Source of the DNA: CAZBSE01 sp964610385
GTDB lineage: Bacteria; Actinomycetota; Humimicrobiia; Humimicrobiales; Humimicrobiaceae
DNA length: 64,000 bases
Assembly: GCA_964610385.1 (NCBI GenBank)
Contig: CAZSXW010000003.1
Location: 124,001 to 188,000 of the forward strand
Reading direction: 5' to 3'
The stretch's first letter is position 1. The number at the start of each line of letters is the position of its first letter. Both the position numbers and the translations under genes were made by a program. Positions 19,165 through 29,126 of this stretch are shown piece after piece. Below the pieces are notes generated by a model. That model was not told where the DNA came from, ran no database searches, and worked only from the letters and a program-made list of their open reading frames with translations.

Positions 19165-20328
19165 ATGAAAGTATTAGTTATTCTACCAGGTAAGTATTTT
19201 AAGAGTAGAATCGGAGGGGGTATTTCTCATACAATAGGTGTTGTGGATGCTCTAATGGATTTGGGGCATGAAGTTTATTTTTGCAGCTCTGATAAAATTC
19301 CCTACTATGACCGTAAAATCAAGTATAGTTTGTTAAAAGTAAAAGAATTAAACATTCCTAAGGCTAATAGAGTATACAGGGATTTTAGTATTTATGTTCA
19401 AGTAAGAAAGATTATAAAGCATATAAATCCTGATGTAGTTTATATCAGATGGAGGCAAAATATTTTCTGGGGATGGTTGTTCAGAAGAAAAGATTATAAA
19501 GTAGTTTTTGAGTGCAATACTCCTCCATCAATGTCTTTGCAGCATGATAGCACTAAAACCAGTAGAATTATTGGACAATTAATAAAAGTTCTCGATAAAA
19601 AAATTTGTTTCCATTCTGATTTAATTTCTGCGGTATCCAAAACGGTAAGAAATTTTTTAATAAAAGAAATAAACTGTGATAAAAATAAAATTATTGTTAA
19701 TCCAAATGGAGTTGACGCCAGACGATTTTCACCGGAAGGAGAGGATTTAAGGGACAGATATAAAATAGTTTCAGGTGATATTGTCATAGGATATACTGGA
19801 CTTTTCAGGCCACAGCGTGGTATAGAAATCTTAATAAAAGCTTTCAAGACTTTAAATAAAAAAACTTACAGGGAGTTAAAACTATTTATCGTAGGTTCTG
19901 GAGAGGCTGATTATGAAAAGAAGTTAAGGGCTATGGCTAAAGATGATGAAAATATCATTTTTACGGGGGAGGTCCCTTTTAATATTATGCCGTCATATCT
20001 AAGGACATGTGATATTATGGTTTCACCACAGATACTATTAAATGGAAAGAATTTTCACCAATCCCCAATAAAATTGTATGAATATATGGCTGCCGGAAGA
20101 TCGATTATCGCAAGTAATATCGGGCAAATAAATGATGTAATAAAAGACGGATATAGCGGATTGCTATTCGAAAGCGGAAATATAAAATCTCTGTTAGGTA
20201 GATTATCTGATCTTATATCAAACTGTGATTTAAGGAAAGCTTTAGCTGAAAATGCACGCAAAGAAGCACTGGAATTATATTCCTGGGAGAATAATATAAA
20301 AAGAATATTTAAAGGATTAGGTGTTTAA
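19165..20328 (+). CDS. Glycosyltransferase family 4
   Basis: A 387-residue GT-B enzyme. N-terminal: LPGKYFKSRIGGGISHTIGV (about 8-27), then PDVVYIRWRQN and ISAVSKTVRNFL. C-terminal: VIGYTGLFRPQRGIEILIKAF, FTGEVPFNIMPSYLRTCDIMVSP and the donor block SPIKLYEYMAAGRSIIAS with the conserved glutamates. It resembles the GT4 at 10093 in both halves, so the two probably arose by duplication and may use related donors. The start ATG at 19165 lies after a 55-bp spacer. It is part of the same + strand run as its neighbours. Confidence 0.88.
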   Translation: MKVLVILPGKYFKSRIGGGISHTIGVVDALMDLGHEVYFCSSDKIPYYDRKIKYSLLKVKELNIPKANRVYRDFSIYVQVRKIIKHINPDVVYIRWRQNIFWGWLFRRKDYKVVFECNTPPSMSLQHDSTKTSRIIGQLIKVLDKKICFHSDLISAVSKTVRNFLIKEINCDKNKIIVNPNGVDARRFSPEGEDLRDRYKIVSGDIVIGYTGLFRPQRGIEILIKAFKTLNKKTYRELKLFIVGSGEADYEKKLRAMAKDDENIIFTGEVPFNIMPSYLRTCDIMVSPQILLNGKNFHQSPIKLYEYMAAGRSIIASNIGQINDVIKDGYSGLLFESGNIKSLLGRLSDLISNCDLRKALAENARKEALELYSWENNIKRIFKGLGV

Positions 20329-20369
20329 AAGCTAAACCTATTATTTTTAAAACTTAGTTATATGTAATA

Positions 20370-21638
20370 TTGAAACAGTTGAAAAAGAGATTAAAAATTT
20401 TGATTTTAAGTGATTATGCTTTTACCAAAGGTGGTGCGGAAAAAGTAGCCATTTCGAGTGCTGTTGGATTATCAAAAGAAAATCATGAAGTAGTTTTTTT
20501 TTCCGCTGTAGGTCCGATAGATGATGAATTAGTGAAAGCAGGTTTGATGCAAGTAATATGCTTGGGTCAGAAGGATATACTGGATAATCCAAATAAGTTT
20601 GATGCAATATTATCAGGAATTTATAATTGGAGAGCTGTTAAAAGATTGAAAAAACTTTTTTCCTGTTGGGTCCCTGATGTTGTACATATTCACGGGATTT
20701 CAAAAGCTCTTTCCTGGGCTCCAATTAATCTTTTATACCAGAAACGATTTCCTATTGTATATACTCTTCATGATTATGGGCTTATGTGTCCAAATATGGG
20801 GATTTATAACTTCAGGAAAAATGAAATCTGTCGGTATTATAAACGTGAGGAAACTTTAAAATGCTTTTTTATAAATTGCGATAAAAGAAATTATTTACAT
20901 AAAATCTGGAGATGGTTTAGATATTTTATTGTAAGAAAGATCTTTATAGCGGACAAAAAGATAAGCGGATATATTGCAGTTAGTAGGTTTATTAAAGAGA
21001 TTACCAGAGAAAATTTGATGGTAAATAAGCCCCTGAGAGTAATATATAATCCTATTGATACTGGAAAAGATATACTTAAAAAATGCAGTAATAGCATTAA
21101 AAAAGAAATTGACTTTTTGTATGTCGGACGATTATCGAAGGAGAAAGGTATAGATTTACTTCTTGAAGTTATCTCTGAGACAGATGCCAGCTTAACTATT
21201 ATTGGTGACGGTGAACTTATAAATTTGTGCAGGGATTACGCTGAAAGACTGGGAAAAGATAGAGTGAGGATACTGGGATATCAAAACAGGAAGACGATTT
21301 TTACCAAGATGAGAAAAAGCAGTGCTTTGGTATTGCCATCCAGATGTATGGAACCCGCACCGCTAGTACTGGGAGAAGCTGCTTATAATTGTCTTCCGGC
21401 AATTGTTGCGGATCATGGCGGTATAACGGAATTTGTAGAAGATGAGATTACCGGTCTTTATTTTAAAGCCGGCAATAAAGAGTCTTTAAAAAGAAAGGTG
21501 GAGAAAATTAGAAAGAATCCGCTTCTGGCTGAAAGGATGGGGCAGAAAGCTAGAGAAATTATAATCAAAAAGAGCTTGGATGTCAGCGATCATGTAAAAA
21601 AACTTGAAGAGTATTATATTGATATTATAGATAAATAG
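20370..21638 (+). CDS. Glycosyltransferase family 4
   Basis: A 422-residue GT-B enzyme beginning with TTG. The N-terminal part has LSDYAFTKGGAEKVAIS (about 14-30) and PDVVHIHGI-type residues, followed by YTLHDYGLMCPN, a cysteine-containing insertion (MCPN, ICRYY, LKCFFINCD) seen in some GT4 branches. The C-terminal part has FLYVGRLSKEKGIDLLLEV, RKTIFTKMRKSSALVLPSR and the donor loop EPAPLVLGEAAYNCLPAIVAD. It is probably the last sugar transferase gene of the first + strand run before a promoter-like site at 21661. Specificity is unknown. Confidence 0.88.
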   Translation: MKQLKKRLKILILSDYAFTKGGAEKVAISSAVGLSKENHEVVFFSAVGPIDDELVKAGLMQVICLGQKDILDNPNKFDAILSGIYNWRAVKRLKKLFSCWVPDVVHIHGISKALSWAPINLLYQKRFPIVYTLHDYGLMCPNMGIYNFRKNEICRYYKREETLKCFFINCDKRNYLHKIWRWFRYFIVRKIFIADKKISGYIAVSRFIKEITRENLMVNKPLRVIYNPIDTGKDILKKCSNSIKKEIDFLYVGRLSKEKGIDLLLEVISETDASLTIIGDGELINLCRDYAERLGKDRVRILGYQNRKTIFTKMRKSSALVLPSRCMEPAPLVLGEAAYNCLPAIVADHGGITEFVEDEITGLYFKAGNKESLKRKVEKIRKNPLLAERMGQKAREIIIKKSLDVSDHVKKLEEYYIDIIDK

Positions 21639-21660
21639 AGAATAGTTCTAGTTCAGGCAT

Positions 21661-21689
21661 TTGTAACTACTGATTTGTTAAGTTATAAT
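21661..21689 (+). promoter_or_regulatory. Sigma-70-type promoter candidate
   Basis: TTGTAA (21661-21666) and a perfect TATAAT (21684-21689) are separated by 17 bp, in the 92-bp gap between the GT4 at 20370 and the GT-C gene at 21731. Transcription would start near 21696. This would give the membrane glycosyltransferase its own start in addition to read-through. The match is visual only; in such A+T-rich DNA chance matches are common. Confidence 0.45.
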
Positions 21690-21730
21690 ACTTCTCATTA
21701 ATATTATAAGAAAGAATTTTATCAATTAAA

Positions 21731-23203
21731 ATGGCAGGTCGTAAAAGATTCAATAAATCTATTATTTTACATATATGTCTCTGTTTTGTAATTACCATTC
21801 TTACTGTTTTTACCATTGCAAGCGATGCTACCAATGATCCTCCTACATCCGATGATCTACACTATATTGTAATGGGTTACAATATTCAAAAATATGGGAC
21901 TTTTTCGATGGATGAAAGTGATATCGATAATCCAGAACCAACTACTCTTAGAGAGCCTGGATTTCCTGCCTATCTTGCATTATGTATGAAACTACATCCA
22001 ACCCTGAATTCTTTAAGCTTAGATAAAATGCTGGATCATGGTTTAAAAACCCTGAGGTATCTGCAGATCCCATTGATAATAATCGTCGCATTTTTAGCAA
22101 TGTACATAGCCTATATGTTTAGTAGAAATATACTGCTGGCGTATATAGTATTAATTTTTACGGGTTTTAGTGAAGTGATGAGCATCATTGCCAATCATCT
22201 GCTCTCGGAAAATTTGGCTGCACTCTTTATTTTATTGTGTTCACTGTTTTTGTATAAGGTTTATAAAACAAAAAAGATTATATATTTTATCTTGATGGGG
22301 ATTTCTCTTGCATTGTTAACTCTCACAAAAGCTATATTTATGTATTTTATTATAGTGCTTTTAATCATTTTAATAGTACTTTTATTTAAATATGCATGGA
22401 AAAATAAAAAGAAATTTATAGCTGGAATAGGTTTATTTGCAGTGATTTACTCTTTAATCATTGGCGGGTGGATGTTCAGGAATTATGTCCATTTCGATCA
22501 GTGGACAGTTGCTAATAAGGGTGGAATTGTACTCTATTACAGATCCAAACTTGATGAAATGACCACCAAAGAATTTATGGCGTCATTTATATACTGGCTT
22601 CCGGGGAAACGGGTAAGGGAGAATATACTCGACAAATTTTTTGATGAAGAAGATTACATAAGATTAAATAAAAGCATGGACAATGAAGTAGGTTATAGAA
22701 GACTGGCAAATAACGATCTTCAGGATTTAATTGATTTATATAAAGACCGGGGTTATGAAGAGCAGGAGGCTATTTTATACGCTGATAGGGACCTCAGGAA
22801 GACAGCTATAAAAAACATATTAAAAAATCCTTTACGGCATTTAATGATTTCCATTCCCATAGCGTGGTTTGGCTCATGGGTGGAAACAGGATATAAATTA
22901 GTTCTTTTAAATCAAAATCTTTTTTTTATTGAGTTTAGAAGTGCATTGTTTATCCCCTTGATTATAATTGCATGTTTCTTTGCTTCTGTGATATGGTCAA
23001 TTATCAAGAGAAAATGGGGAATTCTGTTATTCATGGTGCCTTCGTTGTATTTATATCTGATGAATATGTTTGTTACTCATGGTAAGGAAAGATATAATTA
23101 TCCGTTAATACCAATTCTTAATATATCTGTAATATTAATTATATTTTTTATTATTAAAAAAATTAAAGGAAAGAATGCATTAAAAACTGATAAGAAACCG
23201 TAG
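21731..23203 (+). CDS. GT-C membrane glycosyltransferase (GT39/ArnT-like)
   Basis: A 490-residue membrane protein with about ten hydrophobic segments. The first outer loop holds NDPPTSDDLHYIVMGYNI (about 33-50), where the aspartate pair is the catalytic/metal site of polyprenyl-phosphate-sugar-dependent GT-C enzymes, followed by EPTTLREPGFPAYLAL. It would add a sugar from a lipid-phosphate donor to an acceptor at the outer face of the membrane. DPM1-like GT2 genes that could make the donor lie at 29127, 58411 and the right edge. Its 3' end overlaps the convergent gene on the other strand by 24 bp. Confidence 0.78.
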   Translation: MAGRKRFNKSIILHICLCFVITILTVFTIASDATNDPPTSDDLHYIVMGYNIQKYGTFSMDESDIDNPEPTTLREPGFPAYLALCMKLHPTLNSLSLDKMLDHGLKTLRYLQIPLIIIVAFLAMYIAYMFSRNILLAYIVLIFTGFSEVMSIIANHLLSENLAALFILLCSLFLYKVYKTKKIIYFILMGISLALLTLTKAIFMYFIIVLLIILIVLLFKYAWKNKKKFIAGIGLFAVIYSLIIGGWMFRNYVHFDQWTVANKGGIVLYYRSKLDEMTTKEFMASFIYWLPGKRVRENILDKFFDEEDYIRLNKSMDNEVGYRRLANNDLQDLIDLYKDRGYEEQEAILYADRDLRKTAIKNILKNPLRHLMISIPIAWFGSWVETGYKLVLLNQNLFFIEFRSALFIPLIIIACFFASVIWSIIKRKWGILLFMVPSLYLYLMNMFVTHGKERYNYPLIPILNISVILIIFFIIKKIKGKNALKTDKKP

Positions 23204-25495
23204 GAAACACATATAAAGGAACAATAATTTATTTGGAATGAGATCTAATAATTTTGATTTAGAAAGCTTCATATTTAAAGTAATTAAAAAAGCTGCTATA
23301 TAATAGTTCCATTTTGGTTTTTCAAGATTTACAGCTCTACATTTAAAACCAAAAAGCTTACCTATTTTTTTTCTTGCATAGGCAGTATTAAATTTGTAAA
23401 CAAGTGCTCTTTTCTGTGATTTAATCATTTCTTTGGCTGAAACCTGCTGCATTTCTATTACATTTTCACAGGTCATTTTTTTTAACAGATTATCTGATTT
23501 CTCATTTCTGGTAATTATTGCCGTATGTTTTATTAGATTATTTCTCATTTCTGATATCCAGAAATCTCCGCAACTAATATCTCCGTTAAAACCAAACTGA
23601 TCCTGACAGGAGAAACACTTTGGTAATAAAAAATAATAAAGATTTCTGTATGTGCCAATATTATGCAGATATGAGATTGTCTTTTCGCTGCCGTCTTTCA
23701 TTTGCAAATAGGTCATTCCGCGCCAGTATCCCTTTCTAAAAAATATTCTTTTCATCTCTTCCGGATTTATCCTGTTTTTTAGTAGAATTTTCTCAACTAA
23801 TCTTTTGGAGTTATTTCCAGAGCAAAAAAGTGAAATACGGTAGGGGATCTTTTCCTTTAATTCAGGATACTCTTTTTCCTTTATTTTTAAAGTCTTTAAA
23901 AAACAGGGAAGGGCTACAACTGCAATCCGGCCATCAAATTCGATAATATCCCTTAAGTATTTCTTGATAGGAAAATCCATATAAATGCTTGTTCTACAAT
24001 CAAGTATCTCTTCAGCATTACTGGCAATAAAAGTCTTAACGCCGATTTTTCCGTCGAACATAGCCTGTTTACTAACAAGTGCTCCATCAATTTCACCTTT
24101 TTCTAAAAGATATATTAAAATCGATGAGACTATGCCTCCGGATGCAGCTCCTTCTCTTATATCTTTGTCATTAGAATAACCGATGTACAAACCGTTATAA
24201 TTACCGATATATTTTTTAGGATTATCGTAGTCCAGAACTTCGTTTTTATAAGGTTTTTTATATTCCTTTAGTGCTTTTTTTATAATTTCTATATTTTTCC
24301 GTGAACTTTTCTCTATGGTGGGCAGATTCTTTTTAATCTTTTCATAAATTCCCTTTCTTTTTGCCTCAAATCTTTTAAATTCAGTTACCAGTTTTTCGAG
24401 GCTTAATTGTTTATAATCAATAGCATTCTCACCAAGCAAAAACATATCAAGTACTTCTTTATACTTGTGGCTCCATCCGACCAAAAAAACAGGTACATTT
24501 TTATGAAGCGCACCTACCATTGCATGAAATCTTGATGCAACCATTAAATAGGAAGAGCTAATAAAAATCCTTAATTCTTCAGGAGTAAAAACATCATTAT
24601 ACCATCTGCATTCTTTTTTATTTCTTACTCTGTCAAATATTGATTGACAGACTATAAGATCATTATTATGGCTACTGGCTGTTCCTTTTCTGGCAGAATT
24701 GGCAATTATTAAGACTCCATATTTCTTCTCTTCTATCAGATAATCAATAAAACCACTCATTATTTTTTTGTAATTGATTCCTTTACGGGTACAATATTTA
24801 TCAACTACTGAGCTCAACGAAATACAGACAATTTTTTTTCTATAAAAACTATCGCCTTTTATTATATTTTTTATTCTTTTTTCCATTTTTGGGTCACCGG
24901 GCAAAGAGAATGCCCCATCTGCGCATAATGTAACATTTGTGAGTTTTAAACTGTTCAGGTGAGCTTCGGTTATTTTTCCTCTTGCGCAGATCCTGTAAAT
25001 CTTAGGCAGGGCTATTTTAGCAAGGGTTCTGTTCCAGAATGTATTGAATGGTCCTAAAGCTTGTGAATATTTAATGACAGTTTTTCCGAGTAGCAGTGGT
25101 GTTGCAATGCAGATAAAATTATAAGTGTTCATTATAAAGCCTCTGGAATCAACAAAGGAGATTCCGGCAGCATCTATAACGATATCTGCCTGGTATATAC
25201 CTTTTAGGACTTTATATTTTAAAAGGATCTTCTTTACCGGTTTAAACCATTTAAAAATATAATATAAAATGGCAAGACTGAAACCAATAAAAATAATTTC
25301 CTGAGGTTTGCATGAAACTACTTTTAAATTTTTGAAAGGATTTTCCGCCCTGTCGCTTTTTGGATATACGGATAGTAAATTGTAAGTCAAATCTTTATAT
25401 TCCGCATCAAGGCTCCTTATAATACTCTTGAGCATTGCCGCAGAACCTTTATTGCCTGCAAAGTTAGCGGCTAGAATTGCAATCTTTCTTGCCAT
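23180..25495 (-). CDS. Polysaccharide pyruvyl transferase fused to FrhB-type flavoprotein domain
   Basis: A 771-residue protein. Residues 1 to about 375 are a CsaB/WcaK-type pyruvyl transferase: LAANFAGNKGSAAMLKSII (8-26), SQALGPFNTFW and the ASRFHAMVGALHKNVP histidine loop with GWSHKYKEVL. Residues about 430-700 are an FrhB-like domain: YSNDKDIREGAASGGIVSSI, ALPCFLKTLKI, and KCFSCQDQFGFNGDISCGDFW with paired cysteines. The separate two-cluster ferredoxin domain of the homologue at 16584 is absent. The domain order is opposite to that protein. It probably modifies the glycan with pyruvate, with the FrhB part giving a linked redox step. Its 3' end overlaps the convergent GT-C gene. Confidence 0.85.
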   Translation of the reverse strand: MARKIAILAANFAGNKGSAAMLKSIIRSLDAEYKDLTYNLLSVYPKSDRAENPFKNLKVVSCKPQEIIFIGFSLAILYYIFKWFKPVKKILLKYKVLKGIYQADIVIDAAGISFVDSRGFIMNTYNFICIATPLLLGKTVIKYSQALGPFNTFWNRTLAKIALPKIYRICARGKITEAHLNSLKLTNVTLCADGAFSLPGDPKMEKRIKNIIKGDSFYRKKIVCISLSSVVDKYCTRKGINYKKIMSGFIDYLIEEKKYGVLIIANSARKGTASSHNNDLIVCQSIFDRVRNKKECRWYNDVFTPEELRIFISSSYLMVASRFHAMVGALHKNVPVFLVGWSHKYKEVLDMFLLGENAIDYKQLSLEKLVTEFKRFEAKRKGIYEKIKKNLPTIEKSSRKNIEIIKKALKEYKKPYKNEVLDYDNPKKYIGNYNGLYIGYSNDKDIREGAASGGIVSSILIYLLEKGEIDGALVSKQAMFDGKIGVKTFIASNAEEILDCRTSIYMDFPIKKYLRDIIEFDGRIAVVALPCFLKTLKIKEKEYPELKEKIPYRISLFCSGNNSKRLVEKILLKNRINPEEMKRIFFRKGYWRGMTYLQMKDGSEKTISYLHNIGTYRNLYYFLLPKCFSCQDQFGFNGDISCGDFWISEMRNNLIKHTAIITRNEKSDNLLKKMTCENVIEMQQVSAKEMIKSQKRALVYKFNTAYARKKIGKLFGFKCRAVNLEKPKWNYYIAAFLITLNMKLSKSKLLDLIPNKLLFLYMCFLRFLISF

Positions 25496-25544
25496 ATTGT
25501 TAAAAAATTTTTATTTCTATTCTGGTGTATATTCTAATATATAC

Positions 25545-25573
25545 TTGAAAATATAAAAACTTTTAATTATTAT
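25545..25573 (+). promoter_or_regulatory. Sigma-70-type promoter candidate for the YfhO gene
   Basis: TTGAAA (25545-25550) and TATTAT (25568-25573) are spaced 17 bp in the 104-bp divergent gap between the pyruvyltransferase fusion and the YfhO gene. The next gene starts 26-29 bp beyond, leaving a short leader. It was identified by eye only. Confidence 0.4.
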
Positions 25574-25599
25574 AAACTAACATATCATTTGTGATTTAA

Positions 25600-28056
25600 T
25601 TGATGAGAAGTTTGCATAATACGCAATTCATTGTAGATGAAAATTTCTTTCTCAAAAATAGAACCAATATCCTTATAATCCTTATTTTTCTGATCCTGCC
25701 CTTTATTTTTTTTGAAGGTTCTTTTAATTTGAGTTCAATTATTCTTGGTATGAGGGATGCCCAGGTCGGATTTTTCCCTGCCCTTGATTTAAAAGTCCAA
25801 ATAGTTAAAAACCTTGAGCTGCCTTTATGGGATAGATACATATTTAGTGGATATCCGATGCTATCAACACCGAGTGACAGCGCATTATATCCCATCAACT
25901 TAATTCTTGGTTTGATTTTCCCTATTGGAGTTGCCTATAACTTATCTGTACTTCTTCACTATTCTCTTTCAGGAATATTTTTTTATTTTTTTATGAGGCA
26001 ATATAAGCTCAATAAGATGGCGTGTTTTTTATCAGGACTGATATTTATGTTCAGCGGTATGATGATAACACACAGGGATCATATCACAAGGGTATATACA
26101 ATTATATGGATTCCTCTAATTCTGCTCTTACTGGAAAAATATCGTAAAAGCAAGAGAATTGAATTTATGCTTTTGGCTTCAATACCCTATGCAATGTCTT
26201 TTTTTGCAGGAGATCCTCAATTATTTCTTTACAGTTCTATAGTGATTTTGTTTTTTATTCTTTATTATTCATTAATTTATAGAGGTATAAGAAATTTATA
26301 TTTTTTATCTTCTTTATCCATTTTTTTACTGGGTGTCTTGATTATTAGTGTTCAATTAATTCCATCTATAATAATGATGCAGAACAGCTACAGAAGTGAG
26401 ATAAGCTATACTTTCTTTAGTGATTTTTCTTTTAATCCTAAACTGCATCCTTTATTATTTATGCCCTTCTTTTTCGGAAGGGGCTCATATGTGATTTCAA
26501 ACATTCCGAAATATTTTGGTGACTGGAATGCAGGTGAAATGATTAAATATTTTGGGATATTAACGATGCCCCTTGTGATTCTGGGTATATTTAAAAGAAA
26601 TAAACATAAATACCTATGGTTGTTTATAATGGCACTTTCGCTTCTGCTGGTTCTTGGGAGGTATACTCCTTTCTACAAGTTGATGTACGAGATACCCTTA
26701 TATAATAAGTTCCGTGTTCCAGCCAGGAACTGGTTTGAATTTGGTCTGGCTTTTTCGATACTGGCAGGTTTCGGATTTGATTCTCTTTTTAAAAATGATA
26801 AAAGAATTAAAAAAATACTAATCGGTGCGATTGTATTTGTTTCTGCGATACTGATAAAATTCTTCATATTTTTTATGTTATTTAAAAATGTTGTTCAAAA
26901 AGGCGCAGAAAGTTTTCTCTTTTATAGCGGGGAAGAGCTGGAGCTATTATATAAGAATTTAAACTTTGGTAATTATTCTGTATATGCTCCTTTATCTATT
27001 ATGATAATAACGATAATCTTATTTACTGTCTTGATTTTTAAAAGAAATAAAATCCTATTATTTGTTTTAATAATTTTTATATTTCTGGACCTATTCTCAA
27101 TGGGTCATTTTATGGATAGACCGAGAGATATGACGTATTTATACAGTAATTTAGAAGAATCAGAGGAATTTGACTTTTTGAGTGATGACGAAGAAATATT
27201 TAGAATATACCCGCAGACAGAAGAAACGGGTGAATTTAAATTTTATCCTAACAGGAATATACATTATGGACTGGAAAGCATCATGGGTCATGATCCGATA
27301 CTATTAAGAAGCTATGGTACCATAACCAAATTTCCTCAGGACCCTTCGTCTGGTATAGATTGGAGAGCGCTACTTGAAAACAATAAAATTATATCAATGT
27401 TAAACACAAAGTATATTTTTATAAAAAGGCCTTCTCTGGAGGAAGATTTATTGGAAATTGTAGAGGATAAAAATTATCAGTTAGTCCTGGATAATGGGGA
27501 TATTCTTGTTTTAAAGAACCTTAATTGTTTACCCAGATTCTATTTTGTAAAAGAAGTAATAGAAATTGATGATATTAAAGTAGCCAGAGATATTTTATGG
27601 GGCGAAGATGAACACGGTTATGGAGGCGAGTTTAATCCTTCAGATACTGCATTAGTTGAAGACTATGATTATAATCAACATGATTTTAATTCAGCCGGGC
27701 AAAATATTGAAATCATTTACTATAAAAATAACAGTGTAAAATTAAATATAGTTACAAAAGAGGATAGTTTTATGGTTTTTTCAGATAACTATTATCCCGG
27801 ATGGAGTGCGTTTATAAATGGTGAAAGAACAGATATTTATAAGGTAAACGGCATATTAAAGGGAGTAATAGTTCCGGCAGGTAATCATGAGGTCATTTTT
27901 AGATACAGACCGCCATATTTTATGATTACCGGCATTACGAGCATTGTATCGTTGATATTAATAGCAGGATTTTCGATTCTTTTTTATATCAGAAAAAAAA
28001 GAAAAGAAATTTACCGTAAAGACCAAAACGATTATCAATCCAGTCATGATATTTGA
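25600..28056 (+). CDS. YfhO-family membrane protein
   Basis: An 818-residue protein with about 12 membrane helices and an outer C-terminal domain. The first outer loop has MRDAQVGFFPALDLKVQIVKN and LPLWDRYIFSGYPMLSTPSD (about 50-90), the YfhO hallmark (F-P, LPLW, G-P). The C-terminal soluble part ends in NYYPGWSAFINGE, then VPAGNHEVIFRY, also typical, with a last helix before the tail. YfhO proteins are GT-C-like and glycosylate lipoteichoic acid in Firmicutes using a lipid-phosphate sugar, so a similar outer-leaflet decoration is likely. TTG at 25600 is followed directly by ATG at 25603, and either could start it. It converges on the next gene with 2 bp between stops. Confidence 0.85.
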   Translation: MMRSLHNTQFIVDENFFLKNRTNILIILIFLILPFIFFEGSFNLSSIILGMRDAQVGFFPALDLKVQIVKNLELPLWDRYIFSGYPMLSTPSDSALYPINLILGLIFPIGVAYNLSVLLHYSLSGIFFYFFMRQYKLNKMACFLSGLIFMFSGMMITHRDHITRVYTIIWIPLILLLLEKYRKSKRIEFMLLASIPYAMSFFAGDPQLFLYSSIVILFFILYYSLIYRGIRNLYFLSSLSIFLLGVLIISVQLIPSIIMMQNSYRSEISYTFFSDFSFNPKLHPLLFMPFFFGRGSYVISNIPKYFGDWNAGEMIKYFGILTMPLVILGIFKRNKHKYLWLFIMALSLLLVLGRYTPFYKLMYEIPLYNKFRVPARNWFEFGLAFSILAGFGFDSLFKNDKRIKKILIGAIVFVSAILIKFFIFFMLFKNVVQKGAESFLFYSGEELELLYKNLNFGNYSVYAPLSIMIITIILFTVLIFKRNKILLFVLIIFIFLDLFSMGHFMDRPRDMTYLYSNLEESEEFDFLSDDEEIFRIYPQTEETGEFKFYPNRNIHYGLESIMGHDPILLRSYGTITKFPQDPSSGIDWRALLENNKIISMLNTKYIFIKRPSLEEDLLEIVEDKNYQLVLDNGDILVLKNLNCLPRFYFVKEVIEIDDIKVARDILWGEDEHGYGGEFNPSDTALVEDYDYNQHDFNSAGQNIEIIYYKNNSVKLNIVTKEDSFMVFSDNYYPGWSAFINGERTDIYKVNGILKGVIVPAGNHEVIFRYRPPYFMITGITSIVSLILIAGFSILFYIRKKRKEIYRKDQNDYQSSHDI

Positions 28057-28058
28057 GA

Positions 28059-29057
28059 TTAAACATCTGCTTTTATAGTTATCTTTTTATTTCTCCTGAG
28101 TAAGTAAGTTATTACAAAACTCAATAAATCCCCGGATATTGTAACCAGTCTCAAGATAATTGAAAGGACAAGTGCCTTTGGCTGGCCTATATAAGGAGCG
28201 AGCAGAGCGATGATAACCAATTCCCTGACTCCGATTCCTCCAGATGCGCCCGGGGTTATAAAACCAGCTACCCACGCTACTGCATTTGTTCCAATGATAA
28301 ATAAAAATAATAAGGAGGATTCGCCCCAGAAATACTTATTCAGATACCACATGATAGAACCTGAAAAGGTAAAAAAGATCATGCAAAGTATTAGTCCCAG
28401 AAAAACCTGAATCCACAATTTTCTTATATTTAATGATTTTAAACTAACGATTACATTATGCCTGACGAGTTTTTCTTTTATTCCGGGAATATATTTTATT
28501 ATCAGAAAGACAATTAAGGACAAAAATATTATTATCCCGATTATTATAGCGGCTGATACTAATAGATTATTTACACCTTCAAATACGAAATTTTTATAAC
28601 CATAGATGATTGCAGAAATGAAGAAAATGGAGATAGAACTTAAAATAAGTAATATGGTTTCGGTAAAAATGCTATTGATGATAACACCGTTGGGAATGCC
28701 TATGTTTTTACTTAATATATGTCTGCCCAAATAATGAAATATATTACCAGGGATATATTTGGCGATCTGTGACCTTCCCAGTATTATAAAACTTTCCTTA
28801 AAAGTTATTTTAAAGCCAAATCCAGAAATGAGATTTTTCCAGACCTGACTTAGTATTAAACTTCTTAAAGTGGTATAAGCTATTATTGCTATTAATATTC
28901 CGGGCCAATTCTCAGAAAATTTAAATAAATCTCTTATCTTTTCCCATTGACTATGACCGATCCAGAAGATATAAAATAGAGATATGGCAGCAACGCCGTA
29001 ACCAATGATTCTTGTTATTTTTTTAAAATCTAATTTTTTTTTCTTTTTCTGCCCCAA
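28059..29057 (-). CDS. Lysylphosphatidylglycerol synthase TM-region family (UPF0104) flippase-like protein, copy 1
   Basis: A 332-residue protein with about eight membrane helices, a very lysine-rich N-terminus (KKKKK) and the family C-terminal block NAVAWVAGFITPGASGGIGVRELVI (about 260-285). FILGRSQIAKYIPGNIFHYLGR (about 88-109) matches the amphipathic segment of these proteins. Only the membrane domain is present, without the MprF synthase part. Members move lipids or accompany lipid-linked sugar synthesis. Three more copies lie at 45806, 55034 and 61242. The start is TTG with a weak upstream AGGT. The partner DPM1-like gene lies just upstream on the same strand, a common pairing. Confidence 0.82.
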   Translation of the reverse strand: MGQKKKKKLDFKKITRIIGYGVAAISLFYIFWIGHSQWEKIRDLFKFSENWPGILIAIIAYTTLRSLILSQVWKNLISGFGFKITFKESFIILGRSQIAKYIPGNIFHYLGRHILSKNIGIPNGVIINSIFTETILLILSSISIFFISAIIYGYKNFVFEGVNNLLVSAAIIIGIIIFLSLIVFLIIKYIPGIKEKLVRHNVIVSLKSLNIRKLWIQVFLGLILCMIFFTFSGSIMWYLNKYFWGESSLLFLFIIGTNAVAWVAGFITPGASGGIGVRELVIIALLAPYIGQPKALVLSIILRLVTISGDLLSFVITYLLRRNKKITIKADV

Positions 29058-29126
29058 TAAAGTGATTACCTATTTTAACGTACTATATGGAGATATTACT
29101 CATGTAAACAATATAAAAAAGTCGAC

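Noticed and set aside
19494..19847. 117-residue minus-strand frame
   Set aside because: Antisense to a well-supported GT4; low-complexity hydrophobic composition only.
25596..25898. 100-residue minus-strand frame covering the YfhO start
   Set aside because: The plus-strand YfhO frame is supported by family motifs and a promoter-like site.
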